The notes beneath the pieces were generated by a model, which was given only the letters and a program-made list of their open reading frames with translations, was not told where the DNA came from and made no database searches. A stretch of 64,000 nt of DNA from Carnimonas nigrificans ATCC BAA-78 (GTDB taxonomy: Bacteria > Pseudomonadota > Gammaproteobacteria > Pseudomonadales > Halomonadaceae), in NCBI RefSeq assembly GCF_000526695.1, contig NZ_JAGO01000012.1, positions 248,001 through 312,000 on the forward strand, in the 5' to 3' direction. This document shows positions 35,340 through 44,034 of this stretch, in pieces (positions within the stretch are counted from its first letter, which is position 1; the number at the start of each line of letters is the position of its first letter). The position numbers were made by a program, and so were the translations under genes.

Positions 35340-35981
35340 TTGAACATGAGCGAAAACGAACTGCGCGAGATGCTGGTCATGCTCGGCAAAAGTCTGTTTG
35401 AACGCGGCTATTCGGTCGGTACCGCAGGCAATATCAGCGTGCGGCTCGACGATGGCTTCCTGATGACGCCCACCAACTCATCACTGGGCAGGCTTGACGC
35501 CGACAGTATCAGCAAGCTCGATCGCAACTGGAACCATATCGGCGGAGATAAGCCCACCAAGGAAGTATTTCTGCACCGCGCGATGCTGGAGACCCGGCCA
35601 CAAGAGGGCGCCGTTGTCCACCTTCACTCTACCTACGCCACCGCAATGAGCTGTCTGACCACTCAGGACCAGCGACAAGCGCCCATGCCGGCGCTAACCC
35701 CGTATTTCATTATGCGAGTGGGCCGCGCGCTACCGGTCGTGCCATATTTCCGCCCCGGCGATCCTGGTATGGAAGAAAGTATTCGCTCCGTGGCGTCAAC
35801 TCACCGCGCCTTGCTGTTAGCCAACCACGGCCCGGTGATTGCCGGCGCAACCCTTGAAAGCGCGGTCAACGCCGCAGAAGAGCTGGAAGAGAGCGCCCGC
35901 CTGGCATTTGTGCTGAAAGATCACCCGGTCAACGAATTGTCCGAAGACGATATTAACGATCTTTTAGAAACGTTTGGGTAG
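35340..35981 (+). CDS. otnC: 3-oxo-tetronate 4-phosphate decarboxylase
   Basis: Class II aldolase-family zinc enzyme that decarboxylates 3-oxo-tetronate 4-phosphate to dihydroxyacetone phosphate, the end of the pathway. The 213-residue protein has SVGTAGNISVRLDDGFLMTPTNSS near 25-48, PTKEVFLHRAM with the catalytic Glu, and the zinc ligands in VVHLHSTYAT near 97-106 and LLLANHGPVI. A TTG at 35340 has GGAG seven bases upstream; the ATG at 35346 would have a longer spacing. It is 104 bases after the regulator, so it may have a separate promoter. Confidence 0.92.
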   Translation: MNMSENELREMLVMLGKSLFERGYSVGTAGNISVRLDDGFLMTPTNSSLGRLDADSISKLDRNWNHIGGDKPTKEVFLHRAMLETRPQEGAVVHLHSTYATAMSCLTTQDQRQAPMPALTPYFIMRVGRALPVVPYFRPGDPGMEESIRSVASTHRALLLANHGPVIAGATLESAVNAAEELEESARLAFVLKDHPVNELSEDDINDLLETFG

Positions 35982-36186
35982 CAGCATCATTTGTGATTTC
36001 GGAACCAGCAGCGGCAACGAGGGCAGGTTGCCGCCAGTGAGAGTGCAGGAAGGCAGGCTCAAATGGGTGACGCTCAAATTGCAGCTAATCAGGTACCAGC
36101 TGAGATAAAATTCCAGCCCACAGCGGTTTTACCTACTCTGTTAACCGGAGTAAGCTAGCACCATATTTCTTGATGGTAGGATCACA

Positions 36187-37458
36187 ATGGAGCAGTTAAC
36201 TGTACACTTTACTAGTAATGATGACGATATTATCGAAATTTGCTCAAAATACTGGATGCTATCTTCACGGGGTAGTTGGAAAAGTACGGTTTCCGAAATT
36301 GCTCATTTTTATGGCTTGCCAGTTTATAAGTTATCCCAATTAGTTAAAGAATCTTCTTACGTGCTTGATAGCACTCGACTCTGCCAACGTTGTTCCTCCC
36401 CATACATGGCAAGGGTTCGTTCTGACATGCCTATATCAAGCCTAGGAGTCACTAGCAATAAACCAAGGGACTTTACTTGCACCAAATGCTTAGAAGCTGA
36501 CCGAGCCGAACAAGAAAAGAAAAAGGCCGTTGAACAAGCTCTGGCCAATGAACGTATTGAGTGCTACCGAGCAGAGCTGGAAGTTAGGGTTAATGATCTC
36601 CGTGAGCACACCACCTCTGTTGATGTTTTGCCCGGCTATTATTCTATTGTCTTACTGGCCTTGATAAAGCATTCTGGAAGCGAAGCGCTCGAATATATCG
36701 ACCCAATAAATAAAAATTCAATTGACGCACTAACTCCATCTGACCAATTCACAGTGGAATTATTAAATGAACTTCAAGAAGTTGATATAATAACAATATC
36801 CCCTCGCAGCCCATCCGAGTCTTTGATAGTCACACCTGAAGGGGAGAAACGCTATTATCCCTTGGGGGTCGCCTGGGAAGTGGGGGTCTCTATGTCTTTA
36901 ACGGACAGTGTCGACCTGGCAGCAGCGTACTCATGGCTGAACAATTATGTCTCCATGAGAGAGTTTCGTGAATCTTCGTGGGGTGGCATCCTACACCTAG
37001 GCAGAAGGGTTGTCTTAGAGGAAGCGTTAGCCTATCTCAATCTTGAATTAGGCCGTCGAGGGTTCCCAGAACGTGAGGGTGAGAAAACCATTGCCGCATT
37101 AAAAGAGGCGTTGTCACACTTCTCCCTTTCACAGGTCTGCTGGATTATTTCAAATCAGCTGAGGCATGTTTCAGACAGATATCGGCAAGGGCAATCCTAT
37201 GGACTGCCTCATGCTAGCAATCAGGTCATTAGCGGCATCTCAAAATACACTGAGAGGGCTGTGGCGAACCAATGGGACGTAACCCGTTTCAAACGAGATT
37301 ATGATCAGCCTCAATCTGTCATTTCTCGAGTTATTTTTAACCATATTCTCAAAGTAGATGATGGTGGATTTTATCATAATTTAGATGAGCTTTTTTCTCA
37401 GTTTGAAGAAAATAATGTTTATATTAACAATCTAAAAAATGGAGACATTCCTTTTTAG
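36187..37458 (+). CDS. Unrecognised protein with apparent helix-turn-helix and zinc ribbon
   Basis: A 423-residue protein in clearly more AT-rich DNA than its neighbours. Around residues 31-58 a helix-turn-helix-like stretch appears (WKSTVSEIAHFYGLPVYKLS). Two Cys pairs follow, C66-x2-C69 and C98-x2-C101, a four-cysteine zinc-ribbon arrangement. A charged helical, possibly coiled, segment rich in Glu/Lys/Ala covers 102-135. The remainder is of unknown fold (VITPEGEKRYYPLGVAWEVG-like segment and conserved-looking WGGILHLGRRVVLEEALAYL). I know no family with this layout. It may bind DNA or RNA, but that is inference. It is isolated between core genes with an ORF fragment after it, which suggests recent acquisition. 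Confidence 0.7.
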   Translation: MEQLTVHFTSNDDDIIEICSKYWMLSSRGSWKSTVSEIAHFYGLPVYKLSQLVKESSYVLDSTRLCQRCSSPYMARVRSDMPISSLGVTSNKPRDFTCTKCLEADRAEQEKKKAVEQALANERIECYRAELEVRVNDLREHTTSVDVLPGYYSIVLLALIKHSGSEALEYIDPINKNSIDALTPSDQFTVELLNELQEVDIITISPRSPSESLIVTPEGEKRYYPLGVAWEVGVSMSLTDSVDLAAAYSWLNNYVSMREFRESSWGGILHLGRRVVLEEALAYLNLELGRRGFPEREGEKTIAALKEALSHFSLSQVCWIISNQLRHVSDRYRQGQSYGLPHASNQVISGISKYTERAVANQWDVTRFKRDYDQPQSVISRVIFNHILKVDDGGFYHNLDELFSQFEENNVYINNLKNGDIPF

Positions 37459-37471
37459 GTAAATATGCAAG

Positions 37472-37744
37472 GTGTATGGCTTTAATCAGACTTACTGCAT
37501 GGATACCTGCACCATTGCTACAACGCCGACCGCGGTACTGGCCGACGAGGACGGGCAGGCGTTTTTCAGTGACATGTTTTTGAATCATCCCAACGTCACC
37601 GCGCAGGTGACGATTTTCTTGTTTAATCGTGCGCCGACTACAGATGTGCTCGAGGAAGAGCTTATAGCTGTTAGCGATGGGAGAAAGCTTTTGGAGGGAA
37701 CGCGCATCAAAGGTTACGGGATTTTCTTGATGGGGCACCTTTAG
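37472..37744 (+). pseudogene. Short unrecognised ORF, possibly a gene fragment
   Basis: A 90-codon frame opening with GTG. It has no clear ribosome-binding site and its base composition matches the host more than the preceding gene. The internal ADEDGQAFFSDMFLNHP and LEEELIAVSDGRKLLEG stretches look protein-like, but it is short and unrecognised. It could be the tail of a gene truncated by insertion of the AT-rich neighbour. Confidence 0.3.
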
Positions 37745-37863
37745 TGTTTTCGATGCTGCAATTTAACATAATATATATTATGCGAAGTGGAGCTTTGCCT
37801 CTTGGAGCCTTTGAGCTTTGAGGGTTCTTCGCGTGACAAAGTTATTGTAGATGGCCTTGTTAC

Positions 37864-38451
37864 TCAATTACCCTCAGGAAACTTCATCTCCACATGCTTT
37901 AGGCGAGATGATTGAAGCAGTCCACTTGGAAGCAGGAAGTCACCGCTCGCTAGCGGTACTTGCAGGTGTGTGAGTTTCACGCCCAGGTCTACGCCAGCAG
38001 CTTGCCACGCCTCATATACCAGTGTTATACAGTACAGCCCACGATTTCCAAGAATAGTGAAAGGCGTTCCCTTGTGATCAGCGGCCCATTCCACGGCAGT
38101 TCTGCGCTCTTCCTGTGTGACATTTTGTACGTGGAAGACCTCCCACTGGCGGGCTCGATCGGGACTGATGAAGAAGGTAAGCGAATCAATGACCACGCCA
38201 TCGGCCCTGCCTTGTACTTCGGCAGGTGTGGAATGAATGACTTTCCAGGCATCGCCATCCTTGAACAACATCCCAACGTGACTGAAACGCCCCTTATCAA
38301 CAGATAGCACGGCTTCGCTGACAGGTTCCGTGCCTTCGCGGAAGATAAGATCACCAGACATTGCCGTGGACAACGGAGCCGCCCACGAAGGACTGGAGAA
38401 AAATAGCCACTGGCCCAATAACCAGGCTACCGGCAGCAGTCGGGGAAGCAT
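37864..38451 (-). CDS. YiiX/C92-type papain-like hydrolase, exported
   Basis: A 195-residue exported protein. The N-terminal hydrophobic signal (LLPVAWLLGQWLFFSSP, then AxA) precedes a permuted NlpC/P60-like domain: MSGDLIFREG, the His in GRFSHVGMLFKDG near 55-67, and the Cys in NRGLYCITLVYEAW near 139. The layout matches YiiX/YebB-type hydrolases, probable thiol amidases acting on lipids or envelope substrates. I use the ATG at 38451, two bases after the upstream stop; a TTG at 38475 is possible. It is directly coupled to the DUF4878 lipoprotein. Confidence 0.78.
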   Translation of the reverse strand: MLPRLLPVAWLLGQWLFFSSPSWAAPLSTAMSGDLIFREGTEPVSEAVLSVDKGRFSHVGMLFKDGDAWKVIHSTPAEVQGRADGVVIDSLTFFISPDRARQWEVFHVQNVTQEERRTAVEWAADHKGTPFTILGNRGLYCITLVYEAWQAAGVDLGVKLTHLQVPLASGDFLLPSGLLQSSRLKHVEMKFPEGN

Positions 38452-38453
38452 GC

Positions 38454-38852
38454 TTATTGGAGCACGATTTTCCAATTGCCATCGTCTTTGATGAGCCTGG
38501 CGTTCTCATTCATGGATTTGCCATTACCGAAGATGATTTTGCTGCTCACCATCGCTTTCTGCCCGTCCTCGCTGGTCTCGGATTTTACGGTTTCCACCGT
38601 ATCCAGGCCGTCATTGGCTTCTATGCGATTATGAAGTTCGCCCACAACCATCTGAACCTTACCCTTGGCCTGCACCATTTCATTGGCTCCCACTCCTGAG
38701 AATGAGATCAACTTGACGGCATCATCTACATTGCCATCAGCAGTAGTATGGTAAAACGCATCAACCGTTTCTTCAGGTTTCCCTCCAGAGCAAGCGACCA
38801 GCATTGCCGCAGTCAAAAACAGGGCGAACGGATAAAGGATTTGGCGTTTCAT
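38454..38852 (-). CDS. DUF4878-type lipoprotein
   Basis: A 132-residue predicted lipoprotein: lipobox LVAC near residue 18-21, followed by PEETVDAFYHTTADGNVDDAVKLI and a mature domain of NTF2-like appearance ending in LIKDDGNWKIV. That tail is typical of DUF4878 proteins, whose function is not known. It is the first gene of a two-gene unit with the YiiX-type hydrolase. Confidence 0.75.
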   Translation of the reverse strand: MKRQILYPFALFLTAAMLVACSGGKPEETVDAFYHTTADGNVDDAVKLISFSGVGANEMVQAKGKVQMVVGELHNRIEANDGLDTVETVKSETSEDGQKAMVSSKIIFGNGKSMNENARLIKDDGNWKIVLQ

Positions 38853-39021
38853 GATTTCCCTTGAATTTTCAGTGAATCCGCCTGAGATATTAGCAGACTC
38901 AAGGTATGAGAATTGTAGTGGTCTACTAAAGTGGAGCCTTATGTCTTGAGGCGAGGTCTACTTGATAATAGATATAGTGGGTTACCCATTTTGCCTGCCG
39001 TATAACCGATGAAGTGATCTC

Positions 39022-39297
39022 TCACCATTTGCATCCACTGGACTGCTGGTTGGAATTATAAAACATTCCGTTGTGGCTATCGGTGACGGCGGTAAAGACC
39101 ATAAGCGACAAGTACACCCTACGGGCCAACGTGGCTCCATCACTGCAAGAACTACTGCTCTCAGGCGTGCTCGCATATCCTTGGCTTTCGGAGCTATCCC
39201 CCTGAGATGAGGCGCAGCCAGGCAGCAGTAGACATGAGGCAAGAATAGCGGCGATATATCTTCTCAATTCTCTTTTCTCGTCCAAGTCATGAAACAC
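39022..39297 (-). CDS. Small predicted lipoprotein
   Basis: A 91-codon frame whose N-terminal part contains a hydrophobic segment and lipobox LLPGC at about 24-28, then a Ser-rich linker and a second, weakly hydrophobic stretch. The start is uncertain: GTG at 39297 has no good site and an internal TTG is possible. No family is recognised. Confidence 0.45.
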   Translation of the reverse strand: MFHDLDEKRELRRYIAAILASCLLLPGCASSQGDSSESQGYASTPESSSSCSDGATLARRVYLSLMVFTAVTDSHNGMFYNSNQQSSGCKW

Positions 39298-39770
39298 CGT
39301 GTTTTTATATGTTCTGCAATATCCCCTGTCAAACGCCCCTTCCCCTCCTCTAACTCCGTGGAATATTTGCGCGTGGGCGTGGGTTTTAGGCGAGCTTCTC
39401 AGCTCTCGTTCATTGAGGATATCAACGTCTCATAACTGAGCCGGTTAGTAATTTCCGTCATTTTTTCAGGGCTTATCTCGTGCTTGCTGATAACGGGTTT
39501 GGATTGTTTTTTGAAGTTTGAAACGCATATAGATAACGGTATAAATTTTAAAATGAAAAAGAAGCCACAAAATCCAGCTCGTGGCGAAATCTCTGCTGGA
39601 ACAGCGAAATTTCGCCGTTTTTATGCCCGTCAGGTATCGCGCAACATTATAAATACGTTGAATTTTTGTGCACATTTGCTGAATGTTTACTAACGTTGGT
39701 AGATGCGTAGGTAATGCAAAACGTGAACAAGCTCGGAAGCGCAATAATGACCATTCAGGGAGAACACTCT
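39298..39770. other. AT-rich gene-free region
   Basis: About 470 bases with no supported gene. It contains an inverted repeat GGCGAAAT (39583-39590) and ATTTCGCC (39609-39616). The second copy sits in a 12-base palindrome GCGAAATTTCGC, followed by GTTTTTATG. This could be a terminator or a binding site. Confidence 0.5.
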
Positions 39771-40208
39771 ATGACGCCTACTCCATCCAGACCCGCTCCA
39801 CGGTGGGCGTGGCTGCTGTTTGCACTACTTGATCCGATCCCCTATGGCGCCTTTGTCGCCGCACTGATCTTCGATGCGATCTACTACAACACCGCCACCA
39901 TCATGTACGTCAAAGGCGCCGCCTGGCTATTGGTCTTCGGCCTGTTGGCCGCGATTATTCCGCGTCTTATCAACCTGTTTTTGACCTGGATGCCCCGCTA
40001 CCGCGCTTCTGCGGCGACCCGCCTTGATTTCATGTTCACGGCACTGGCCATCATTGCGGCGATCTTCAATGCCTTTGTTCATGGTCGCGATGCGTTTGCT
40101 GCCATGCCGACAGGTCTATGGCTCTCCATTCTGACGGTGGTGTTGCTGGTACTTGGCCGTCTGGCCGGAAATGCGTGCGGACCGAAGGGAGAAGATCGTC
40201 ATGTATAA
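39771..40208 (+). CDS. DUF2231 membrane protein
   Basis: A 145-residue membrane protein; GGGAGAA lies before the ATG at 39771, which I prefer over upstream in-frame ATGs. It has four hydrophobic segments, the first containing PIPYGAFVAALIFDAIYY, as in DUF2231 proteins. It overlaps the start of the PQQ-type dehydrogenase, and DUF2231/sugar-dehydrogenase pairs recur in other proteobacteria to my memory. A membrane electron-transfer or anchoring role is plausible but unproven. Confidence 0.75.
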   Translation: MTPTPSRPAPRWAWLLFALLDPIPYGAFVAALIFDAIYYNTATIMYVKGAAWLLVFGLLAAIIPRLINLFLTWMPRYRASAATRLDFMFTALAIIAAIFNAFVHGRDAFAAMPTGLWLSILTVVLLVLGRLAGNACGPKGEDRHV

Positions 40209-41508
40209 ATCTACCCTGCTACTCGTTAGCGGCATGGCCGCCGCGCTGGTATTGAGTGGCTGTGAAAAGGCTGATCTGGATACGGCCCAACAAAGCGGTG
40301 CTCAGCCCCCGCTGCCGGAAGCGAAGAATTATCTGGTGCCGCCGATTCATGTACCGACCCGCGTGGGCTGGCAGAACGATGAAACACCGCAGGTAGCCGA
40401 AGGGCTGAAAATCACCAAAATAGCCGATGGTTTTGAGCATTCACGCCAAGTGCTGCCATTGCCCAACGGCGACATTCTGGTGGTCGAAGGCAACAGCCCT
40501 GGCACCGCAAGTATCACCTCACCCAAGCAGCTGATTGCCAACAAGGTCAAGGCGCGTTCTGGCAAGGGCGGCACGGGAGGCAACCGCGTTACCCTGCTGC
40601 GCCCGCAAAATGACGGCAGCTACCGGAAGTACCCTTATATTGAGCATTTGAATTCGCCCTTCGGCATTCAGTTGGTAGGTGATGATCTTTATATCGCCAA
40701 TACCGATGGCCTGCTGCGCTATCACTACCGGCCGGATGAAACCAAAATGTCTTCCGAGGCGGAGGCGTTCACCGATTTGCCCAGCACCATCAACCACCAT
40801 TGGACCAAGTCGCTGCTGGCGAGCCAGGATGGTCGCAAACTCTATGTAGGGGTCGGTTCCAACAGTAATGTGGGCGAAAATGGGCTTGAAGTAGAGTACC
40901 GTCGCGCTGCCGTCCTTGAGGTCGATATTGCTTCACGAAGCAGCCGCATATTTGCCTCGGGTGTGCGCAACCCCACCGCACTGGATTGGGAGCCAAACAC
41001 GGGCAAGCTATGGGTCGTAGCCAACGAGCGTGATGAGATCGGCAGTGACCTGGTGCCTGACTACCTGACCTCACTACAGGATGGCGGCTTCTATGGCTGG
41101 CCCTACAGCTATTACGGTCAGCATGTGGATACACGGGTTCAGCCACAGCGCCCTGATCTGGTCGAAAAGGCGATCACGCCTGACTATGCACTAGGCTCCC
41201 ATGTGGCGGCGCTGGGCGTACACTTCTCTCGCGGCGATGGCCTGCCGGAACAATATCGCCATGGGGTATTCGTCAGCGAACACGGTAGCTGGAACCGCTC
41301 GCCGTTAAGTGGCTATCGGGTCACTTTCATTTCGTTCAGTGAAGGGAAACCGACTGGCCCGCCGCAGCCGGTGGTTACTGGCTTCATTTCCGACGATGAA
41401 AGCGAGCTGCACGGCGCTCCTGTGGGCCTCGCCCAGCTCCAGGATGGCTCGCTGCTGGTGGCGGATGATGTTGGCAACACGATATGGAAGGTCTCCGCGG
41501 CCAATTAA
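40201..41508 (+). CDS. PQQ-dependent sugar dehydrogenase-like lipoprotein
   Basis: A 435-residue periplasmic lipoprotein: lipobox VLSGC near residue 17-21, then a six-bladed propeller. Motifs include LPLPNGDILVVEG, NSPFGIQLVGDDLYIANT, GVRNPTALDWEPNTGKLWVVANERDEIG and GVFVSEHGSWNRS, typical of soluble-type glucose/sorbosone dehydrogenases (YliI-like). GGGAGA precedes the ATG at 40201, inside the DUF2231 gene. PQQ use is inferred from family, and the substrate is unknown. A terminator follows. Confidence 0.85.
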   Translation: MYKSTLLLVSGMAAALVLSGCEKADLDTAQQSGAQPPLPEAKNYLVPPIHVPTRVGWQNDETPQVAEGLKITKIADGFEHSRQVLPLPNGDILVVEGNSPGTASITSPKQLIANKVKARSGKGGTGGNRVTLLRPQNDGSYRKYPYIEHLNSPFGIQLVGDDLYIANTDGLLRYHYRPDETKMSSEAEAFTDLPSTINHHWTKSLLASQDGRKLYVGVGSNSNVGENGLEVEYRRAAVLEVDIASRSSRIFASGVRNPTALDWEPNTGKLWVVANERDEIGSDLVPDYLTSLQDGGFYGWPYSYYGQHVDTRVQPQRPDLVEKAITPDYALGSHVAALGVHFSRGDGLPEQYRHGVFVSEHGSWNRSPLSGYRVTFISFSEGKPTGPPQPVVTGFISDDESELHGAPVGLAQLQDGSLLVADDVGNTIWKVSAAN

Positions 41509-41529
41509 ACCAACACTTCGACGTTTCGT

Positions 41530-41558
41530 AAAAAGCACCCTTCTGCGGGTGCTTTTTT
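41530..41558 (+). terminator. Rho-independent terminator
   Basis: AAAAGCACCC and GGGTGCTTTTTT flank a TTCTGC loop, 22 bases after the dehydrogenase stop. The A- and T-rich base makes it likely bidirectional. Confidence 0.9.
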
Positions 41559-41792
41559 GTCCGATGCCTTCCCTCCACTTTCGCGGTTCAGAAAGACCAT
41601 CCAGGAGCTAATAACAGCGGTTCCTGCCCGCTTTATATTCACTTTCGTAATAAGTGGAATATTTATTATTCTTTTTCTATAGAACAAAACTCGCGTTCAA
41701 TATGACAAAGACCTCTCGCTGCTGCTGTTTGGGCGCAAGCACGCTCAAGGCGGCATCGACATACGCAACGATAGATCAAGGCACGGTGAGTC

Positions 41793-42764
41793 ATGAAACT
41801 GCAACAGCTTCGCTACATCTGGGAAGTAGCCGCCAATAATCTCAATGTTTCTCTTACTGCGAATAACCTCTTCACGTCACAGCCAGGCGTCTCGAAACAG
41901 ATTCGGCAGCTTGAAGAAGAGCTGGGTATTGAAATCTTCGCGCGGCGTGGCAAACATTTCAGCCATATCACCGAGAGCGGCCAGAATATCATCGCGATTG
42001 CGGGCGAAATCCTGCGCAAATCGGAGGAGATCAAGCAGATTGCGCAAGAGCACAGCGACGAGCGCAAGGGCAATCTTTCTATCGCGACGACGCACACCCA
42101 GGCACGCTACGCCCTGCCCCCGATTATTAAATCCTTCCGCCAACGCTACCCTGAGGTCTCGCTGCATATCCATCAGGGTACGCCGCGTCAGATCGGCCAG
42201 ATGGTGTCGGATGGTCAGGCGGATATCGCGATCTGCTCCGAGCCGCTGGATATGTATGCCGATCTGGTGGCGCTGCCTGCATATCGCTGGAATCGCTGGC
42301 TGCTGGTGCCAGAGGGCCACCCCCTTGAGGCACTTCAGCAACCGTCACTGGAAGATGTCGCTCACTATCCGCTGGTCACCTATACCTTTGGCTTTACCGG
42401 TCGTTCGCAGCTGGATGATGCTTTCCAAACGGCGGGGTTGACACCGGATGTCGTCCTGACCGCCGTAGATGCCGATGTTATCAAGACCTACGTGCGGCTT
42501 GGTCTGGGGGTGGGGATCGTCGCGCATATGGCTATCGAGGATGAGCGCGACAGCGACCTGAAGGTGATTGATGCCAGCCACCTGTTTACTCCCTCCATTA
42601 CACGTCTGGCGCTAAGGCGCGGTGCCTTTATGCGTCGCTATATGTTTGACTTTATTCATCGTTTTGCTGGTCATCTTGACGCTGCAACGGTGGAAGAAGC
42701 CCTGGTGACACCCAGCGTCGAGATTCCGGCACTGTTTGATGGCATCGACATTCCCGCCCGCTGA
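41793..42764 (+). CDS. cysB: LysR-type regulator CysB
   Basis: Activator of sulphate assimilation genes, sensing N-acetylserine. The 323-residue protein starts with MKLQQLRYIWEVAANNLNVS and has a LysR helix-turn-helix (SQPGVSKQIRQLEEELG, about 29-45). The effector domain contains TTHTQARYALPPII near 99-112 and TYTFGFTGRSQLDDAF near 195, both hallmarks of CysB and Cbl. It is an isolated gene with its own promoter region upstream. Confidence 0.95.
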   Translation: MKLQQLRYIWEVAANNLNVSLTANNLFTSQPGVSKQIRQLEEELGIEIFARRGKHFSHITESGQNIIAIAGEILRKSEEIKQIAQEHSDERKGNLSIATTHTQARYALPPIIKSFRQRYPEVSLHIHQGTPRQIGQMVSDGQADIAICSEPLDMYADLVALPAYRWNRWLLVPEGHPLEALQQPSLEDVAHYPLVTYTFGFTGRSQLDDAFQTAGLTPDVVLTAVDADVIKTYVRLGLGVGIVAHMAIEDERDSDLKVIDASHLFTPSITRLALRRGAFMRRYMFDFIHRFAGHLDAATVEEALVTPSVEIPALFDGIDIPAR

Positions 42765-43064
42765 TTCATTCTGAGTGCGCTTCTTCCCATGCAGCCTGTG
42801 AGACACAACGTGCCGCCATTGCGGGGCACTTCCCTGTCTGTTTTCCTCTCCTGTCATCGTTTTATCGCTGCCACCGCGTCTGGTCTGCTCCCTGCTGAGC
42901 CGTGATATACTGCCCCTCTTCTGAAAAGCTGGCTGCTGACCAAAGCGGTGTTGTTAACGTCTGCGTGCCCCATCGCACTCTTGCGTTGTGTGGCCGTCAC
43001 GGGCGATAAATGCGCAACTTTTCAGGCCCTGATAAATCGCACCCTTGGTTGGTCCGGAGGTTTA
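42765..43064. other. Intergenic region upstream of zur
   Basis: About 300 bases. A possible -10 TATACT occurs at about 42906. The frame of zur stays open back to 42948, but the better start is at 43065. No clear zinc box was seen. Confidence 0.4.
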
Positions 43065-43529
43065 ATGCATTGCGATCATAACGCCAGTGCAGAGCAATTA
43101 ATGCAGATAGCGGAGCAGCGCTGTCGCGACGAAAAAGTACGCTTCACACCGATTCGCCGGCGTGTGTTCGAGCTAATCAGTGCCACTCCCAGCGGTTTGA
43201 AAGCCTATGAGCTGCTCGACAAGCTCGCGGTAGACCATGCCTCGGCCCGCCCGCCTACGGTCTATCGGGCGCTGGAGTTTCTGATGGAACAGGGGCTGGT
43301 CCATCGTATCGAGTCACTGAATGCCTTTATCGCCTGCCCGTGCCCGGAGCCGAATCCTTCCCATCGCAGCGGTTTTCAGCTGGTGATTTGCCGGCGCTGC
43401 GGTCGCGTCGAGGAGATGCACGAGCCGCAGGTCAACGAGCTGCTGGCCGAGCTGGTGGGACGGCATGGCTTCTCGCTGGAGCGTCAAACCATCGAATTAT
43501 CGGGCGTGTGCGGCGACTGCCGTGAATAG
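43065..43529 (+). CDS. zur: Zinc uptake regulator (Fur family)
   Basis: A 154-residue Fur-type metalloregulator with GGAGG five bases before the ATG at 43065. The winged helix (FTPIRRRVFELI then YELLDKL and PPTVYRALEFLMEQGLVHRI) precedes the metal domain with CPCPEP, LVICRRCGRVEEM and CGDC, the structural-zinc pattern of Zur. Represses zinc-uptake genes under zinc sufficiency (family). It is followed 39 bases later by hisI in the same direction. Confidence 0.9.
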   Translation: MHCDHNASAEQLMQIAEQRCRDEKVRFTPIRRRVFELISATPSGLKAYELLDKLAVDHASARPPTVYRALEFLMEQGLVHRIESLNAFIACPCPEPNPSHRSGFQLVICRRCGRVEEMHEPQVNELLAELVGRHGFSLERQTIELSGVCGDCRE

Positions 43530-43568
43530 GCTTCCCGCCCGTGGCACGCGGCGTTACAAGGAGTTTTT

Positions 43569-44015
43569 GTGTCAACCACAACGTTCTTTTCTGCCCTTGA
43601 GGCTCAGGCGACAGGGGCAACGCTTGCAACCAGTGATGTATTGGACGCAATCCCGTGGAATGATGCCGGCCTGATACCCGCTATTGCGCAGCAGCATGAT
43701 TCTGGCGAGGTGCTGATGATGGCGTGGATGAACCGCACCGTACTTGAAGAGAGCCTGACCACTGGCCGGGTATGCTATTGGTCGCGCTCACGGGGCAAGC
43801 CATGGCGCAAGGGTGAAAGCTCCGGGCAGATACAGCTTCTTAAGGAAGCCCTGCTCGATTGCGATGGCGACACGCTGCTATTGAAGGTAGATCAAACCGG
43901 CCCTGCATGTCATAGCGGTAGACGTAGCTGCTTCTATCTGCACCTTGAGCCGCAACAATCCAAAGTGTGCAGCGATCCGCTCATTGACCCCGCTGAGCTA
44001 TACGCAAACTCATGA
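43569..44015 (+). CDS. hisI: Phosphoribosyl-AMP cyclohydrolase
   Basis: Opens the purine ring of phosphoribosyl-AMP in histidine synthesis. The 148-residue protein starts at GTG (43569) behind AAGGAG. It has the family signature VLMMAWMNRTVLEESL near 48-63, CYWSRSRGKPWRKGESSG, and the three zinc cysteines in LLDCDGDTLLLKV, GPACHSG and RSCFYL. Its position next to zur, away from other his genes, recalls the zinc-linked HisI paralogues reported in Zur regulons, but all zinc ligands are kept. Confidence 0.93.
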   Translation: MSTTTFFSALEAQATGATLATSDVLDAIPWNDAGLIPAIAQQHDSGEVLMMAWMNRTVLEESLTTGRVCYWSRSRGKPWRKGESSGQIQLLKEALLDCDGDTLLLKVDQTGPACHSGRRSCFYLHLEPQQSKVCSDPLIDPAELYANS

Positions 44016-44034
44016 CGAATGAGGTGGCGCGAAG

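Noticed and set aside
39466-39744. Overlapping frames on both strands in the AT-rich gap
   Set aside because: Low-complexity AT-rich translation with no site. Treated as gene-free.
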